A DNA stretch of 64,000 bases, from positions 11,167,838-11,231,837 of the forward strand of contig BROE01000016.1 of the NCBI GenBank assembly GCA_036571765.1. Direction: 5' to 3'. The notes under the pieces were generated by a model. The model searched no databases. It saw nothing but the letters and a program-made list of their open reading frames with translations, and had not been told where the DNA came from. Below are positions 1-12,716 of this stretch, piece by piece; within the stretch, counting starts at the first letter, position 1; each line of letters begins with the position of its first letter. This DNA comes from Plecoglossus altivelis (lineage: Eukaryota > Chordata > Actinopteri > Osmeriformes > Plecoglossidae). A program made the position numbers and the translations under genes.

Positions 1-568
1 TCGTATCGTTGTTGCCATAGCTGCAGCATGTCTTCACAGGTCTGAAGGGCAACACTCGGCCCAAACAAAGCCTCCTCCAGCTTCACCTTAGTAAACAGCA
101 GACTGGAGCAACCACACACACGCATACGCACACACACAAACACACACACACACACGTACACACAAACACTATTTCAACAGAGCATATCATACACTGGATA
201 TACAAAAATGTCAGCACCCAGCAGTTCAAACCCATCCTACGATAGATGCGATCACGATCTGTGTGTATTACGCCTGGCATCCTGCACTGTCTGAATGTAG
301 TCAGGCCTCGCTGGTGTGGGCACCAAGGATGCCAATGTGTGATGCACCGTGGGAGGATCAGAGTAGGACAGCAGCTCAGGGAGGGACTTCCTCACCTAAG
401 ACAGTGGTGACAGGAAAGGAGGGGGAGGGGGGAGCGAGCGCCGACCGCAGTGCTAGAGTTGTGTGTGCGTGTGTGCGTGTCCAAGTGTGCATGTGTGTAT
501 GCGCCAGACGGGCTTCTCAGAGGAGGCAGTCTGTCAGGGGCATCACTCACCCATAAGCATTGAGAGAG

Positions 569-606
<38 letters not shown>

Positions 607-1837
607 AGAGGACAAGCAAGAGAGAGAACAAGCAAGAGAGAGAGAGAGAGAGAGAGAACAAGGAAGACAGAAAGAGAGAACAAGCTAGAAAGAGAGAGAC
701 CCTAAATCTGCTGCCTGTCCGCTCCTCAGTGTAAGGCTCCTCCAATTATTCTGCAATCTCCTGTCAGAGAGAGAGAGGGAGGAAGCGAGGGAGAGACGGA
801 GGGAGGGAGAGATGGATCAATAGAGCAGCGAGATGGGCCGCGCCGGGGGACAAACTCCTGGTGAAATGTGGCTCGTTACTGGCTCAGGGGTGGGGGCCTG
901 CGGGGGGAGGAAGGAAGAATGTAGAAAAGAGAGAAAAAGAGGATGGAATAAGAAAGAGAAAGAGGGGGGGAAGGTGAGCTGAGGGGGTTTCCTGCTGGAC
1001 TGTCTGACAGGAAGATGACAACCGCTGCTGAGGGTTTGGGCGTTAAGGATACGCCTGTCGGGTGTGTTCCTGCGTGTTCGTGCGTCTGGTAGCTAGCGGG
1101 TGGCGTTTAGAGGTGTTGTGTGCGTGAAACTGTGTTTGTGAAACCGTGTGTTGAGGTGTTGTTCTGTTGGTTATTTGCAGGCATCCTGTGCAGCATGAGA
1201 CTAAAACAGAGAGGATTGATGCTGGTTTTCTGGGAGCTCACACTGACTTTCAGTTGTAGATACAGTGAAACCGACGAAACATGCTCATGCTAGTGCCCCC
1301 CCCCCCTTCTATATCTTTCCATCTCACCTTCTCATCCATTTTGTCTGCACATCTCTCTATTTTCTCCTGATATCTTTATCTTTTCCTGATATCTCGGATG
1401 TCATCCAATATTTTCGGATGTCCACTCCCTCTTCCCCCATCCCCTCTCTGCCCTCTGCGCCTGTCTGTCCTCTGTCAGTCTCCGTCATGCCAGGTGAGTG
1501 TTGGTGTTTAGGCAGCAGGTGAGCGGGCTGCTGAGGTAACCCTCTCTCCTGCCGGCAGCTCTGAGCCCTGCTCCAAACTCCATATATAAATAGAACATAA
1601 TGCTCACTTGAAAAAGTGGCCCATCTATTACTCATAGCTCACTCCCACGGAGGAGTGTACTCACTCCACACATACACACATAAACACACTAATACATGAA
1701 TGCACACACACACACACACACACGCTCACTTGCACGTTCTGCAATATCCCGTCAGATGAATGCAGAATCAAAGGCTGGGATTCTCTTTAGTACAAACTGC
1801 AGCTCCATGCTCACATGCTCTCTCTCCAACCCCTCTT

Positions 1838-1868
<31 letters not shown>

Positions 1869-4299
1869 AACCCTGCATCCCTCTTTCTCAAACCCTCCCT
1901 TCCTTTCTCAACCCCTCCATCTTTCCCTCCCTCAAACCCTCCCTCTCCAACCATCATTCCCTCTCTTTCAAACCCTCGCTCTCTCTCAAATCCTCTCTCT
2001 CCCCTGTCTTCTTCAATCCTCCCTTCCCCCTCTCCTCTTCTCTCTTCTTCTCTCCTCTCAGCTGCCTCTATAGAATCCCTATTCACATTGAAATGCATGC
2101 CTGTTTACTGCCTGATTACAATTTCAAAGAAAAAAGAAAGACAGAGAGATGGAGATAAAGAGGGGGAGAGAAATGGAGGGAAAGGGAGAGCGAGAGAACT
2201 GAGGGAATGAACAAGTATTCCTTGCGCTTCAACACGTTGACAGTCTATGCGGCTGTGGCGCAGAGATCCCTTTGCTAACAAGCATCACAAACACACAGCA
2301 CACAGGCACACATACATCTAAACACTCTCAACTGCACAGAGGAAGCAAGAGAGATAGAGAGAAAGAGAGAGCGCGCACACAAACAGAATGCCATCTGGGG
2401 ATACCTCGAATCCAACGTTGCCCTATTCATCTCCTGACACTACCGTTCTCCTACATGGTACTCACACGCTCACACAGACAAACGTGAGCATGCTACCCTT
2501 ATCAGGACATGCTATTCTTCCCTCTCTCAATAACAACGGCCTTGAACAACAACTGATGTTGACTGCTCTACCCGTATGACCTCATGGTTACCGGGGTGAT
2601 GGGGATTCCTAGCGCAGAGTAGGCTGTGATTGGCTGAACACGGAAAATAGCTCTTAAATGGGTCAAATCAGTCAAGTGTCTCAACGGAAGAGCTGCTAGT
2701 TGTGTTTTTGTGGTTTGTGTGTGTGTGTGTGTATGTGTGTGTGTGTGTGAGTGTCTCTGGTCTGGAGGTGAGAGAGAGACAGAAGCAGAGAGAGGGAGAG
2801 AGCCACAGAGACACAGCGCGAAAGCGATATGACCATTTCCAATGCTACCGAAGATGTAAATAATCCTCGATCAAATGCAAAAGGAACATTTGCTTTTCTC
2901 TGAGTCCACATCTCATCCATTCCATCCCTCCCTTCCTCCTTCCTCGACTGGCTCCTCTGAGTTCCAAGCTGTTTTCTCTGTTTCTCTGGCTGCTTGTGCT
3001 CCTTCCCCTCCACGCTTGGAGACCGGGGAGTCCAACAGTGACCCCAAATGGCCATGCAGTGAAATGTGTATCTGGGCGCTCGTCAAATGATTGGGAAGTA
3101 ATCGGGTAAAGTGGCAGCGAAACATGCAGTTTGTATCTAGAATAACGGTGCTGGTGACTAACAGTGACAGATAGCCATGCGGGTCGAATGATTCTGAATA
3201 GCGAGCCACCAAAACATACGTACGGCTGCCTTTGTGTGTGTGTGTGTGTGTGTGTGTATGAGTACAGTGTGTGTCTGTCTGTACATCATCATGGGGCAAA
3301 GCAGCATGCTGTAGGATCCCAGTGCCTTGTGTGTGAGGGTGTAAGCACCGCAATGCAGACACCCGGTCTACCACATCTAAATAAGGAGTGTGTGTGCGTG
3401 TGTGTGACCCTGTACTGCGGTGCAGAGACATCCTATCCCCACAGCGAGGTCTAGGTCTGGAGTTGAGTCTTACAGCACCTGGCTAGGTGACACACACCCC
3501 GGAGCTAGTCTTACACAGTCACACACACACACACAAGTGAGGAAGGAGAGAGGGTCTCACAGGAGCATGCCCACTCGCCCGATTGACTGGGGAAAAGCGC
3601 CAGGGCACCTAGCTTCGACCACGCTGACAGAATGAACCAAGTGTGACGAGAAGCAGATGGATCGTGCTCATCCTCTTTACAGTATCTGAAGTAGGTCAGG
3701 AAAGACATAACATGGAGCTGTGTATGATGGAGGTGATGGGGGGGCGTGCGCGTCTATGCAGGTCCTACTTAAAGTTGTTGGGGTGCTGGCTGATGGCCAG
3801 GTTGAGGGTGTCCAGGGCGTGCTGGAGGTGCTTCTGAGCACTGAGGAGGAGGGCCAACAGGTGGAGGGAGTGCAGTTCATCACCACGCAAAGACAGCGCC
3901 ACCTGCAGTGGTTCCATGGCTGCTGCGAGCTGCACACACACACACACACATGCAGGCACACACACACACACACATGCAGGCACACACACACACACACATG
4001 CAGGCACACACACACATGCACACACACTGTGACTGGTCAGGAGAGAAACTCCAATAACGACACAGTGACCACAACAGAAAATGGAGGACATAATGTAGGA
4101 CAGTGCGGAGTGAGGAGTGTGAGTGTGGGTGTGTTTGTGTGTGTGTGTTTGTGTGTGTGTGTGGGTGTGTTTGTGTGTAGGTGTGTGTGTGGGTGTGTGT
4201 GTGGGTGTGTTTGTGTGGGTGTGTTTGTGTGTGTGTGTGTGGGTGTGTTTGTGTGTAGGTATGTGTGTGGGTGTGTTTGTGTGGGTGTGTTTGTGTGTC

Positions 4300-4330
<31 letters not shown>

Positions 4331-5054
4331 GGGGGTGGGTGTGTGTGTGGGTGTGTGTGTGAGTGTGTTTGTGTGTGTGTGTTTGTGTGTGTGTGGGTGT
4401 GTTTGCCGACCTGTCGAACGAGAGCCAGCTGGAGGGAAAGGTACAGAGCTATCTGAGGATCCTGGGGGTCCAGCGCATGAGCTCTGTGGTGGTGAGGAGA
4501 GACAGTGACTGATAATGCTGAAGAACACACACACAGCCCCAGCAAACACACAAGGTCCTGGTAGACATGAGCTGCTGTAGAGAGGGAGGGGGCACCTACT
4601 TATGGAGAGCTTGTAGTGCTCGCTTGTTGAACTCATCCCGGTCAGCTTTGAGGGTGGCTGGAGAGAGAGAGCCATTATAGAGACAGAGACATTATAGAGA
4701 GAGAGTGAGAGATAGACAGAAAGACAGAGAGGGGATTAAGGTTTAGAACGAATCATAATCCATCCTCAGAGTACCGGTAATAACATCCTAAAGGTAAAGC
4801 CAAGACAACTCACATACAGTTAGACAACTTATCAGTGTCTCATATCCAATTCATAGGTGAGTGTCAGACGACTTTTCCAGGCTGAAGATAAAGTAAAAGG
4901 GTAGCCGTGTATCCCTACCAAGGATTCTCAAACTGTGGCGTATATCTATGGGGGTGGGGGGGGCGGGAGGTCAAATGATTGAAGGGGGCCGGAGGACACA
5001 AGAAGACATAAGTATTGCAGAAACCTGCAGGCTGCAGCACAGCCCCAGGGCCAG

Positions 5055-5086
<32 letters not shown>

Positions 5087-5776
5087 GTGTGTGTAGGGGA
5101 GTCTCCCTCACTGTCAGAAGCCTGCAGGCTGCAGCACAGCCCCAGGGCCAGGTGTGTGTGTGTGGGGGGGGGTCTCCCTCACCGTCAGAAGCCTGCAGGC
5201 TGCAGCACAGCCCCAGGGCCAGGTAGGCTCTGGGGAGGAACTCTGCTGCTTCCTCCTCCATCGACACTACACTCTGAGACAGGGCCTCCGCCTCCTCCAG
5301 CTGACACACACATTCAAAAAGGGGTTATCATTACATATTTGGATCTGATTGACTGCAATTGTATAACTGACTCCTGAGCACTACAACAGTGAGACAGTGT
5401 ATGAGACAATATGTTGATCAATGACATTGTCTGAAGGCTGAATCAATGCTATTGAATGCTGTTCTGAGAACGCGAGGGAGGGATAGTGCCAGATGAAGTA
5501 CATTCAGTTGAAGGGCAGCCCAGTACTAGTTGAAGGACAGAACACACAATTTCTAACAAACACACACTCAGCGGGTTGCTGGCAGTGTTGTGTGTGTGTT
5601 GAGCAGAGGTAAAAGTATGTCACTCAGTGTGGTATGTGGGGAGGGGGGGGGCTACATCAGCAGAAACAGCAGGACAGCTGCTGCCAAAAAAAAGAGAAAA
5701 ATCCCAACCCTGTACAGCTTCCTAAATCCTTCACTTTCTCTGACATCTTCTCTTCTCTCTCCTCTCTCTCTCTTCC

Positions 5777-5872
<96 letters not shown>

Positions 5873-6153
5873 GTCTCTCTCTCTCTGTACAAGCTCAGAC
5901 CTGAGCCACCATGAAAAGCCCCTGCACAGTTGATAATGCACACCCTGACCCCTGGATCTGACAGGGATTAGGATCTTTGCTCTGTGAACATCAGCTTCAC
6001 AGCCTCCCGGACTGCCTCCCGTATGCCAGCTGTGGATTGGTGGAGCCCAGAGGGTCAGAGGGCTCCCAAGCTCTCCATTCACCAGCCACAATCCTGCAGA
6101 TCCCAGAAGTCACAGTATGGGTGGCCTGAGTTTTTCCTCCTTTCCTCTATCAC

Positions 6154-6187
<34 letters not shown>

Positions 6188-6684
6188 AGTCGGATAATGG
6201 TGGCTCCAGATTTATGTAATGCTGTGCACTATGGCCATAGTGTCCTATTGTGATTACGGCTGTAAGCTCCTTACTGTCTCCAGCAGGCTATGATCTCTCC
6301 CGCTGCTGACAGATGTGCCCGGGCCATCGCTGTGCCCCCTTAATCTGACTCTCAACCCCCTACTGGCCCTGCCTGGATCATCAACCTGCCACAGGCAGTG
6401 AGTGTGCCAGTCAGACTGTGTGCGGTGGACGTGTTAATTCTGGGGAATTGTATCGGAATGCACTGGAGAATTTGACACAAGCAATACAGTTTCATTCTCA
6501 CTCGTTTGCAAGAACATGTTTCAATGTGAATTGTGTTCACTGTGTGTGTGTGTGTGTACGTGTCCTCTTCACCCAGTGCAGCTGGCCGATGCAGACTTTG
6601 GCTGCCAACAGGGGCAGTGATGGGTCCTCAGGTCTCATCCTGGCACACTCTTTAAGCACAGATACAGCGCCAACACCCTGGAAT

Positions 6685-6744
<60 letters not shown>

Positions 6745-8916
6745 CAAAGGTCACACAGGAAAAGAACAGCCACACACACACCCTGACACAGCTTACTGCT
6801 TAACCTGCAGCACAGCTTATAGATCATACAGTGGTATCATACAGTGGTATCATACAGCAGTAAAAGAAATGAACAGTGAACACACACACGTGTTCACTGT
6901 TACCGTTGAAACGCAGAGCTGATCTACAGTGGAGAAACTCCGTACTGAAAAATGGTTCATGTAGGTCAATCATTGATGCAACACTCCATTTTAACACGCG
7001 CACGCACACATGCACAGACACATGCACAGACACATGCACACACACACATGCACACACACACATGCACACACACACACACGTGCACACACACATGCACACA
7101 CACATGCACACACACACACATGCACACACATGGCCCTAAATAGAAGCGGATCTGACGACAGCGAGGCGGCCCCCCTCTCCTTCTAGGGTGCAGCCTATTT
7201 CGAGATCCCTCCATTGATCTGCAGTGTCACCCCATCCCGCAAGAGACATCCATTTCCCTGTCACACGCACGGCCACGCGCGCACACATGGCCAGAGTGAC
7301 ACACAGCAACGCACGCTTCTCCAAGGCATCTGGCCCTGCGTCTGCCTACAATTCCGGCTCCTTCAGAGGATTCCAGATCTTTCTGTGTCAGGCTACTCGT
7401 ACTCACTAGCCAATCAGGTGGCAACACTGGTCCAGTCAGCCCCATGCATATCCTGAAGAGTGCTTCTTATATCCCTACTATGTGTATGCATATAGTAGCA
7501 TGGCCAACAGAACATCCTCTTACAGCTCTTTAAGATAACTGTTTTACATTGCTTTGATCTCGGTTACTGACTCAGTGGTCGACGTCCTACGCCCGCTATT
7601 GATTTCCAAATACAGACCAAATCAGGTTTGTATCAAGCAGGTTGGACTGGCTTGACAGACAGTTGGTTTTTATGCTTATATATACTGGGAAGGGTTGTGT
7701 GTGTGTGTGTGTGTCTACATGATCGTGATCCTGCTTGTGTGTAGGTGTGTCTGTGAGTGTGAGTGTGTGTGCATGCGCGTGTGGTAGAATGAAATGTAGA
7801 GTTATGCGGATGATCTCACCTTCCCAGACGCCATGAGCGACAGCCCCAACTGGTGCCAGAGGTGGAACTCGTTAAAGGAAAACTTCATGGCCCGTTCCAA
7901 ACACTAGAGAACACACACACACACAGCCAGGGTGAAGCTACAAGACTGCTGCGGGCTCCAGAGGTCAGGGTTCAAGAGTTAGGGGTTGATTTGACTGGCT
8001 ATAACCAGTAGCCAGTGAGGATGTTAATGGGTAAGACATTTCCATCAATGAGGTAGACAAAGAGGCCAGAGGAACGACAACATGAGATTTCTTTAACGGG
8101 AGCGAGTGAGAGTAGAAGAAAGATGGTGGGAGAGATAATTACGGCCAACAGAAGAGAGGAGTCACAGACCGAGAGAGAGAGAGAGAGAGAGGCTTGTAAT
8201 CTAACTCAGAGGGCTCTGCAGGGGTGTTCATTAAAAAGTTGGCAAAGGCAAAGCTCTCCCCTAACCTCGTTCTCCAAGTTGGCGCTGGCCCTACTCACCT
8301 CAGACAGCATGGCATACTGCCCTCTCCTGGCCATGCCGATGCTCAGCAGGTCATACACCGATGTGGCATCCTGCAGGCTGGCCTCCCTTGCCTCCTTTTG
8401 GTCAGGCGCCCGGCTGATGACGGCGTCTCCGCTGGCCTGTAGGGGGAGATGGAGAGCGGGGGCGGTTAGGAGGGAGCGTGTGTGGACAGGAGGGAGGAAG
8501 TCACAGTATCAGGGCAGGGTGGGAAAGCACACCTGGAAGCCCTGCTATTAACATTTTCGGAGTGATGTCTATACATGTTTTCCTTTTCCAGATTATCTGT
8601 GAGAGGCGGTGCGATTGTTAAAGATGGTCTGACCCCAGGCTCCACCAGGGCCCTGTCATCTCTTTCTTCTTAACGTGATAAACGGTTGACATGTGTGAGA
8701 CTCAGAGTGAATGAGGAAGACTTAGGAGCCCTGCTCAGGGTAAGCGTACACAGGCAGGCTGACTGTACCTTGGAGCCCTCACAGTGAGCTGTAATAATGG
8801 TCAGTGGATTAGCCAGAGCACAGGAGTGCAAAGTAATGAGGCGTGTGAGCGTCTCAAGAAAGACAGAGGAAGACGAAGACGTATAACGAGAGATGGCGCA
8901 AAACAGAAAGAGGGAT

Positions 8917-8958
<42 letters not shown>

Positions 8959-9736
8959 TAAGGTAAAGAACACCTGTCTGGCCCTGCATCCAGGCAGCCA
9001 GCCAGTCATCCAGAGAGACAGCCAGCCAACCAGTCAGTCACACAGACCGGTCTCACCATGGATTCAGAGATTAGCAGCAGCAGCACGGCCTCCTCCACCA
9101 CGTCCTGGGGGCAGAAGCAGCTGCGGGCAAACAGGAAACAGGAGCAGGAAGTGACACAAACACGAAAAGAGCCCCATCCTGTGGGGAGATCACGGTGCCG
9201 GGTCCTGTTTCAGCCTCACCTGTAATACCAGCCTGACCACTCCTGGGGTATCACAGCACAGCACTCTCTCAAGTGTCACACGCGCACACAGGCAGTCAGC
9301 CCTGCTTGCCCCCACACACACACACATACCCACACACACACACACACACCCAGTAGGTTTCACCTTACATCAACCCTCTCTCCTCAACTATTTACAAACT
9401 TTATCTTGATCCCTCGGTTACATTCTCGCCGCCTCCACCTTTGCTGCTGTTCACTCTCACCTTCATTGCTCCTTCTCTCTGTCTCTGGTTCTTGGATTCT
9501 TTAACAGTCTTCCTATGCCTGCATGGTACTGGCTGACTACAAAAGAATTACAAACCACTTTCTTGGGATTGTTTTGATGTGCACAAGACATGTCAGGACA
9601 AATGGCAAACAGAAGCTATGCATTACCCCTGGCTGTTTTCCTGTCCTTAGTTGCGTCTGGAATGTTTTCCCCTGACTCAGCATGTCTGACGATAAAAATG
9701 TCATAAGTTGGAGGGCAGAGAGAGAGAGAGAGACGC

Positions 9737-9769
<33 letters not shown>

Positions 9770-11126
9770 GTGATAACTCCACATACCCTTCGATGCTGTA
9801 GCGCTGGGGGGGTTTGGAGGAGGGGTAGATGGCGTCTTTGGGGGCTGCGGCGCCCTCTCTGTGGAGCCAGGCGGAGGGTGGGGGGCCGGAGGGGGCCCAG
9901 TAGCTGTCCTCACTGACCGAGCTGAGCAGCACCTCAGCTAGCTTCCTCGTCGCACCCTGACACACATCCCACATGGACTAGGTCTGACCACATGCAATAA
10001 CATGTCGTGGAATATTTGTGATACTTCCTCATAATATATATTGGGTGTAAGTATGTATGTGTAAGTATGTGTGTGTGTGTGTATGTGTGTGTGTGTGGGG
10101 GGGGGGGTTGAGCACCTTTCTGAATTGTTGGGACCCCCGAGACTCCACCACCCTGAGGACCCTGCGCAGCTGATGGGCCCCCTGAGCCAAGTGACTACAA
10201 TGCACACACACACACACACACTGCAGTATAAAGTCACTTAGAAGTTGGAACACAAAGAATATGATCCAAAAACAGACTGCATGTGTGGTAACAAGGTTAA
10301 TATGTAGGTATAGAAAACCCAGAAAGGTAAGTATCAGATAGTGTTGGCACGGTTTCCCAAGCGTTGCTCTGCGGTGTTTAGACTGGACTGCTCTCCCTGC
10401 TGTTGAGGCTACAGTTTACTGTAGAATAAGTAACTACTGCAAGACATGATCTACAATCACCGCAGCGCTGGACACTGACAAGTCTTATGAAAAGCCACAC
10501 TGACACCTGCTGGACACAAACTGAACTGAAATACACCATTTTAGCCACGATAATATCCGTAATATGAGTAGGCCCTACCTATTATAGTTTAATAGTCACA
10601 TCCCTAGCACTAACTATGCTAAGCTAATGACTGACCCTCTGTGCAGCAGACACAGGTAGGCACTCTGGAGTGCTGCCTGTTGGAAGAAGCCCAGGTCTAT
10701 GTCCAACGGTGGAGGGGCCAGGCTGGCCTTGGCCATCTTGGAGCCAGGAGTCACCACAACCTGCCAACACACCAAGAAGAGGCTGAAGCAGTAAACACAT
10801 GCTGCCCACTACTTCCTATTATCACTTACAACAACCAATTCTACTTAGCAATGGGGAGCGAGGTAAGACAGTTTACAAGAAGCAACAAATGTGCACACGA
10901 ACACACACACACACACACTTTGTCAAGCTCTTGCAGGTAAAGCAGAGCGGCATCACAGGCCTTCAGGTAGCAGGACAGACACTCCTCCTCCCTCTCTGAC
11001 AGACGGACACGGGAAGCACCAGAGGAAGACTGGTGATCCAGAGACAGACCTGAGAGAGAGACAGAGAGAGAGGGAGAGAGAGACAGAGAGACAAAGTGAG
11101 AGAGAGATAGAGAGAGAGACATAGAC

Positions 11127-11167
<41 letters not shown>

Positions 11168-12672
11168 GAAAGAGAGATAGAGATAGAGGGAGATCTGTTA
11201 CTGAAATTCAAAAGCCTGTGGGAGAGCATTAGGTGGCTTATCGTAGATAACATGTCCTGTGTATAGGAGTGTGAGCCAGGCAGAACCATAGACACATGTC
11301 TATGGAGGGGAAGTAGGTTACTGGTATAAATAAATAGAGAGCTGAGACCTCCTAGACAGCAGGAAGGGAGGACAGGACAGGAACAGGGCCAGACGCCAGC
11401 CACAATCAAATAAACCCCAGTCGCCAATAGACAAGACATCATCAACCAAATATGCCTATTTCATATCTTTCTCAAAACAATACGTGCTGAACACACAGAA
11501 CCTGAGGGTACAGAAACTATACAATGTCAAAACACTCACATTCTCTCATTTCAGCAGACCGGTATTAATTCCCATAGTGTTGCAACACACTTCCTTGAAC
11601 TAAATTCCTAAACAGATTGAGTTAATCGCAATTCTTCTTTCACTTGGCAAATCCCTATTTGCAAGTGTTTCGTATTTACGATGTCTAACATGTATTGCTT
11701 AGTACAAATTATTCCAATCTGAAGCGATCCATTTCTAATTGGCTAGTAAGTAAATGGGAGTGCCCTGCTGAAGGGATGATGACATAAGTAAACTAATACA
11801 TCAGCCCCCGGACCAGACAAGCTCTTGGTGACATCCTGCCATCAACCAGGAAGTGGCGAGTCTAATGATGATGAGGATTGATACTCAATTATGGCATGGA
11901 TGCATGCTGCTGCAGACAAAGCCTTGTTACACTCAATTAAACATAGCAACCATTTGTGTTCCTCTCAGGTCACATGACAAAGTCAAGTGATTATGTTCGC
12001 TCAAAGAGGAACTTTTTTATGTCTCTATTGCGATCCCTCAAAGCAGATGTGTGTGTGTGTGTGTTCCTGTCTGTGTGTGGGGTTGGAAAATCTCACTTTA
12101 GTAGCCATGCCAACAAGACAGAAGAGTGACAACCATTACCCTTGAAAAAGCATCTGCATGGAAAACGACCTAAAACAACCAACATGATTCCACTGCATCT
12201 ATATATAGAGGAGTCTTCTGAGAGACTGCAGTTCAAGGTCAATCTAAACCAGCTCCAATTTGAAGTATAAGTCACTACCAAAATCATGAACTCATTTCCC
12301 CTCAATTATAAGTGAAATAGAAATACACTCTCGACCACTGCTCAATGGATTGGAACCAGATTCATTCCCACATGGATGAGGTATGAAGATACTGATCTCC
12401 CCAATCAAGTTCTTCCAGAGGTTTCCCAGCCAGGCACATTGCAGTCCAGTTCCCTGATTGTATTTCTACAGCCAAGACAGGGTCACTGCTGGACCCATAA
12501 AAGGACATGGTCCTATTAAGCTTATAATAACTCCTACCATGGGGATTAGTAACTTGATTATTAAGAACATTTATGCAGGGGTCTGTTCAAACATGGTGGT
12601 AACATGCCAGAAGGGTTGGGCTCCTGTTTGTCTAGTGGTTCATTTGCGTGTGCATGTGCATGTGCGTTTGTG

Positions 12673-12716
<44 letters not shown>

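Noticed and set aside
83..745. Several open frames in CA- and GA-rich DNA at the left edge
   Set aside because: They are translations of microsatellite (Cys-Val, His-Thr, Arg-Glu, Leu-Ser repeats) inside a ttc7a intron, with no family resemblance.
3720..4675. Long overlapping frames of up to 262 codons on both strands
   Set aside because: They read through GT/CA repeat. Only the short pieces matching ttc7a exons 13 to 15 are real.
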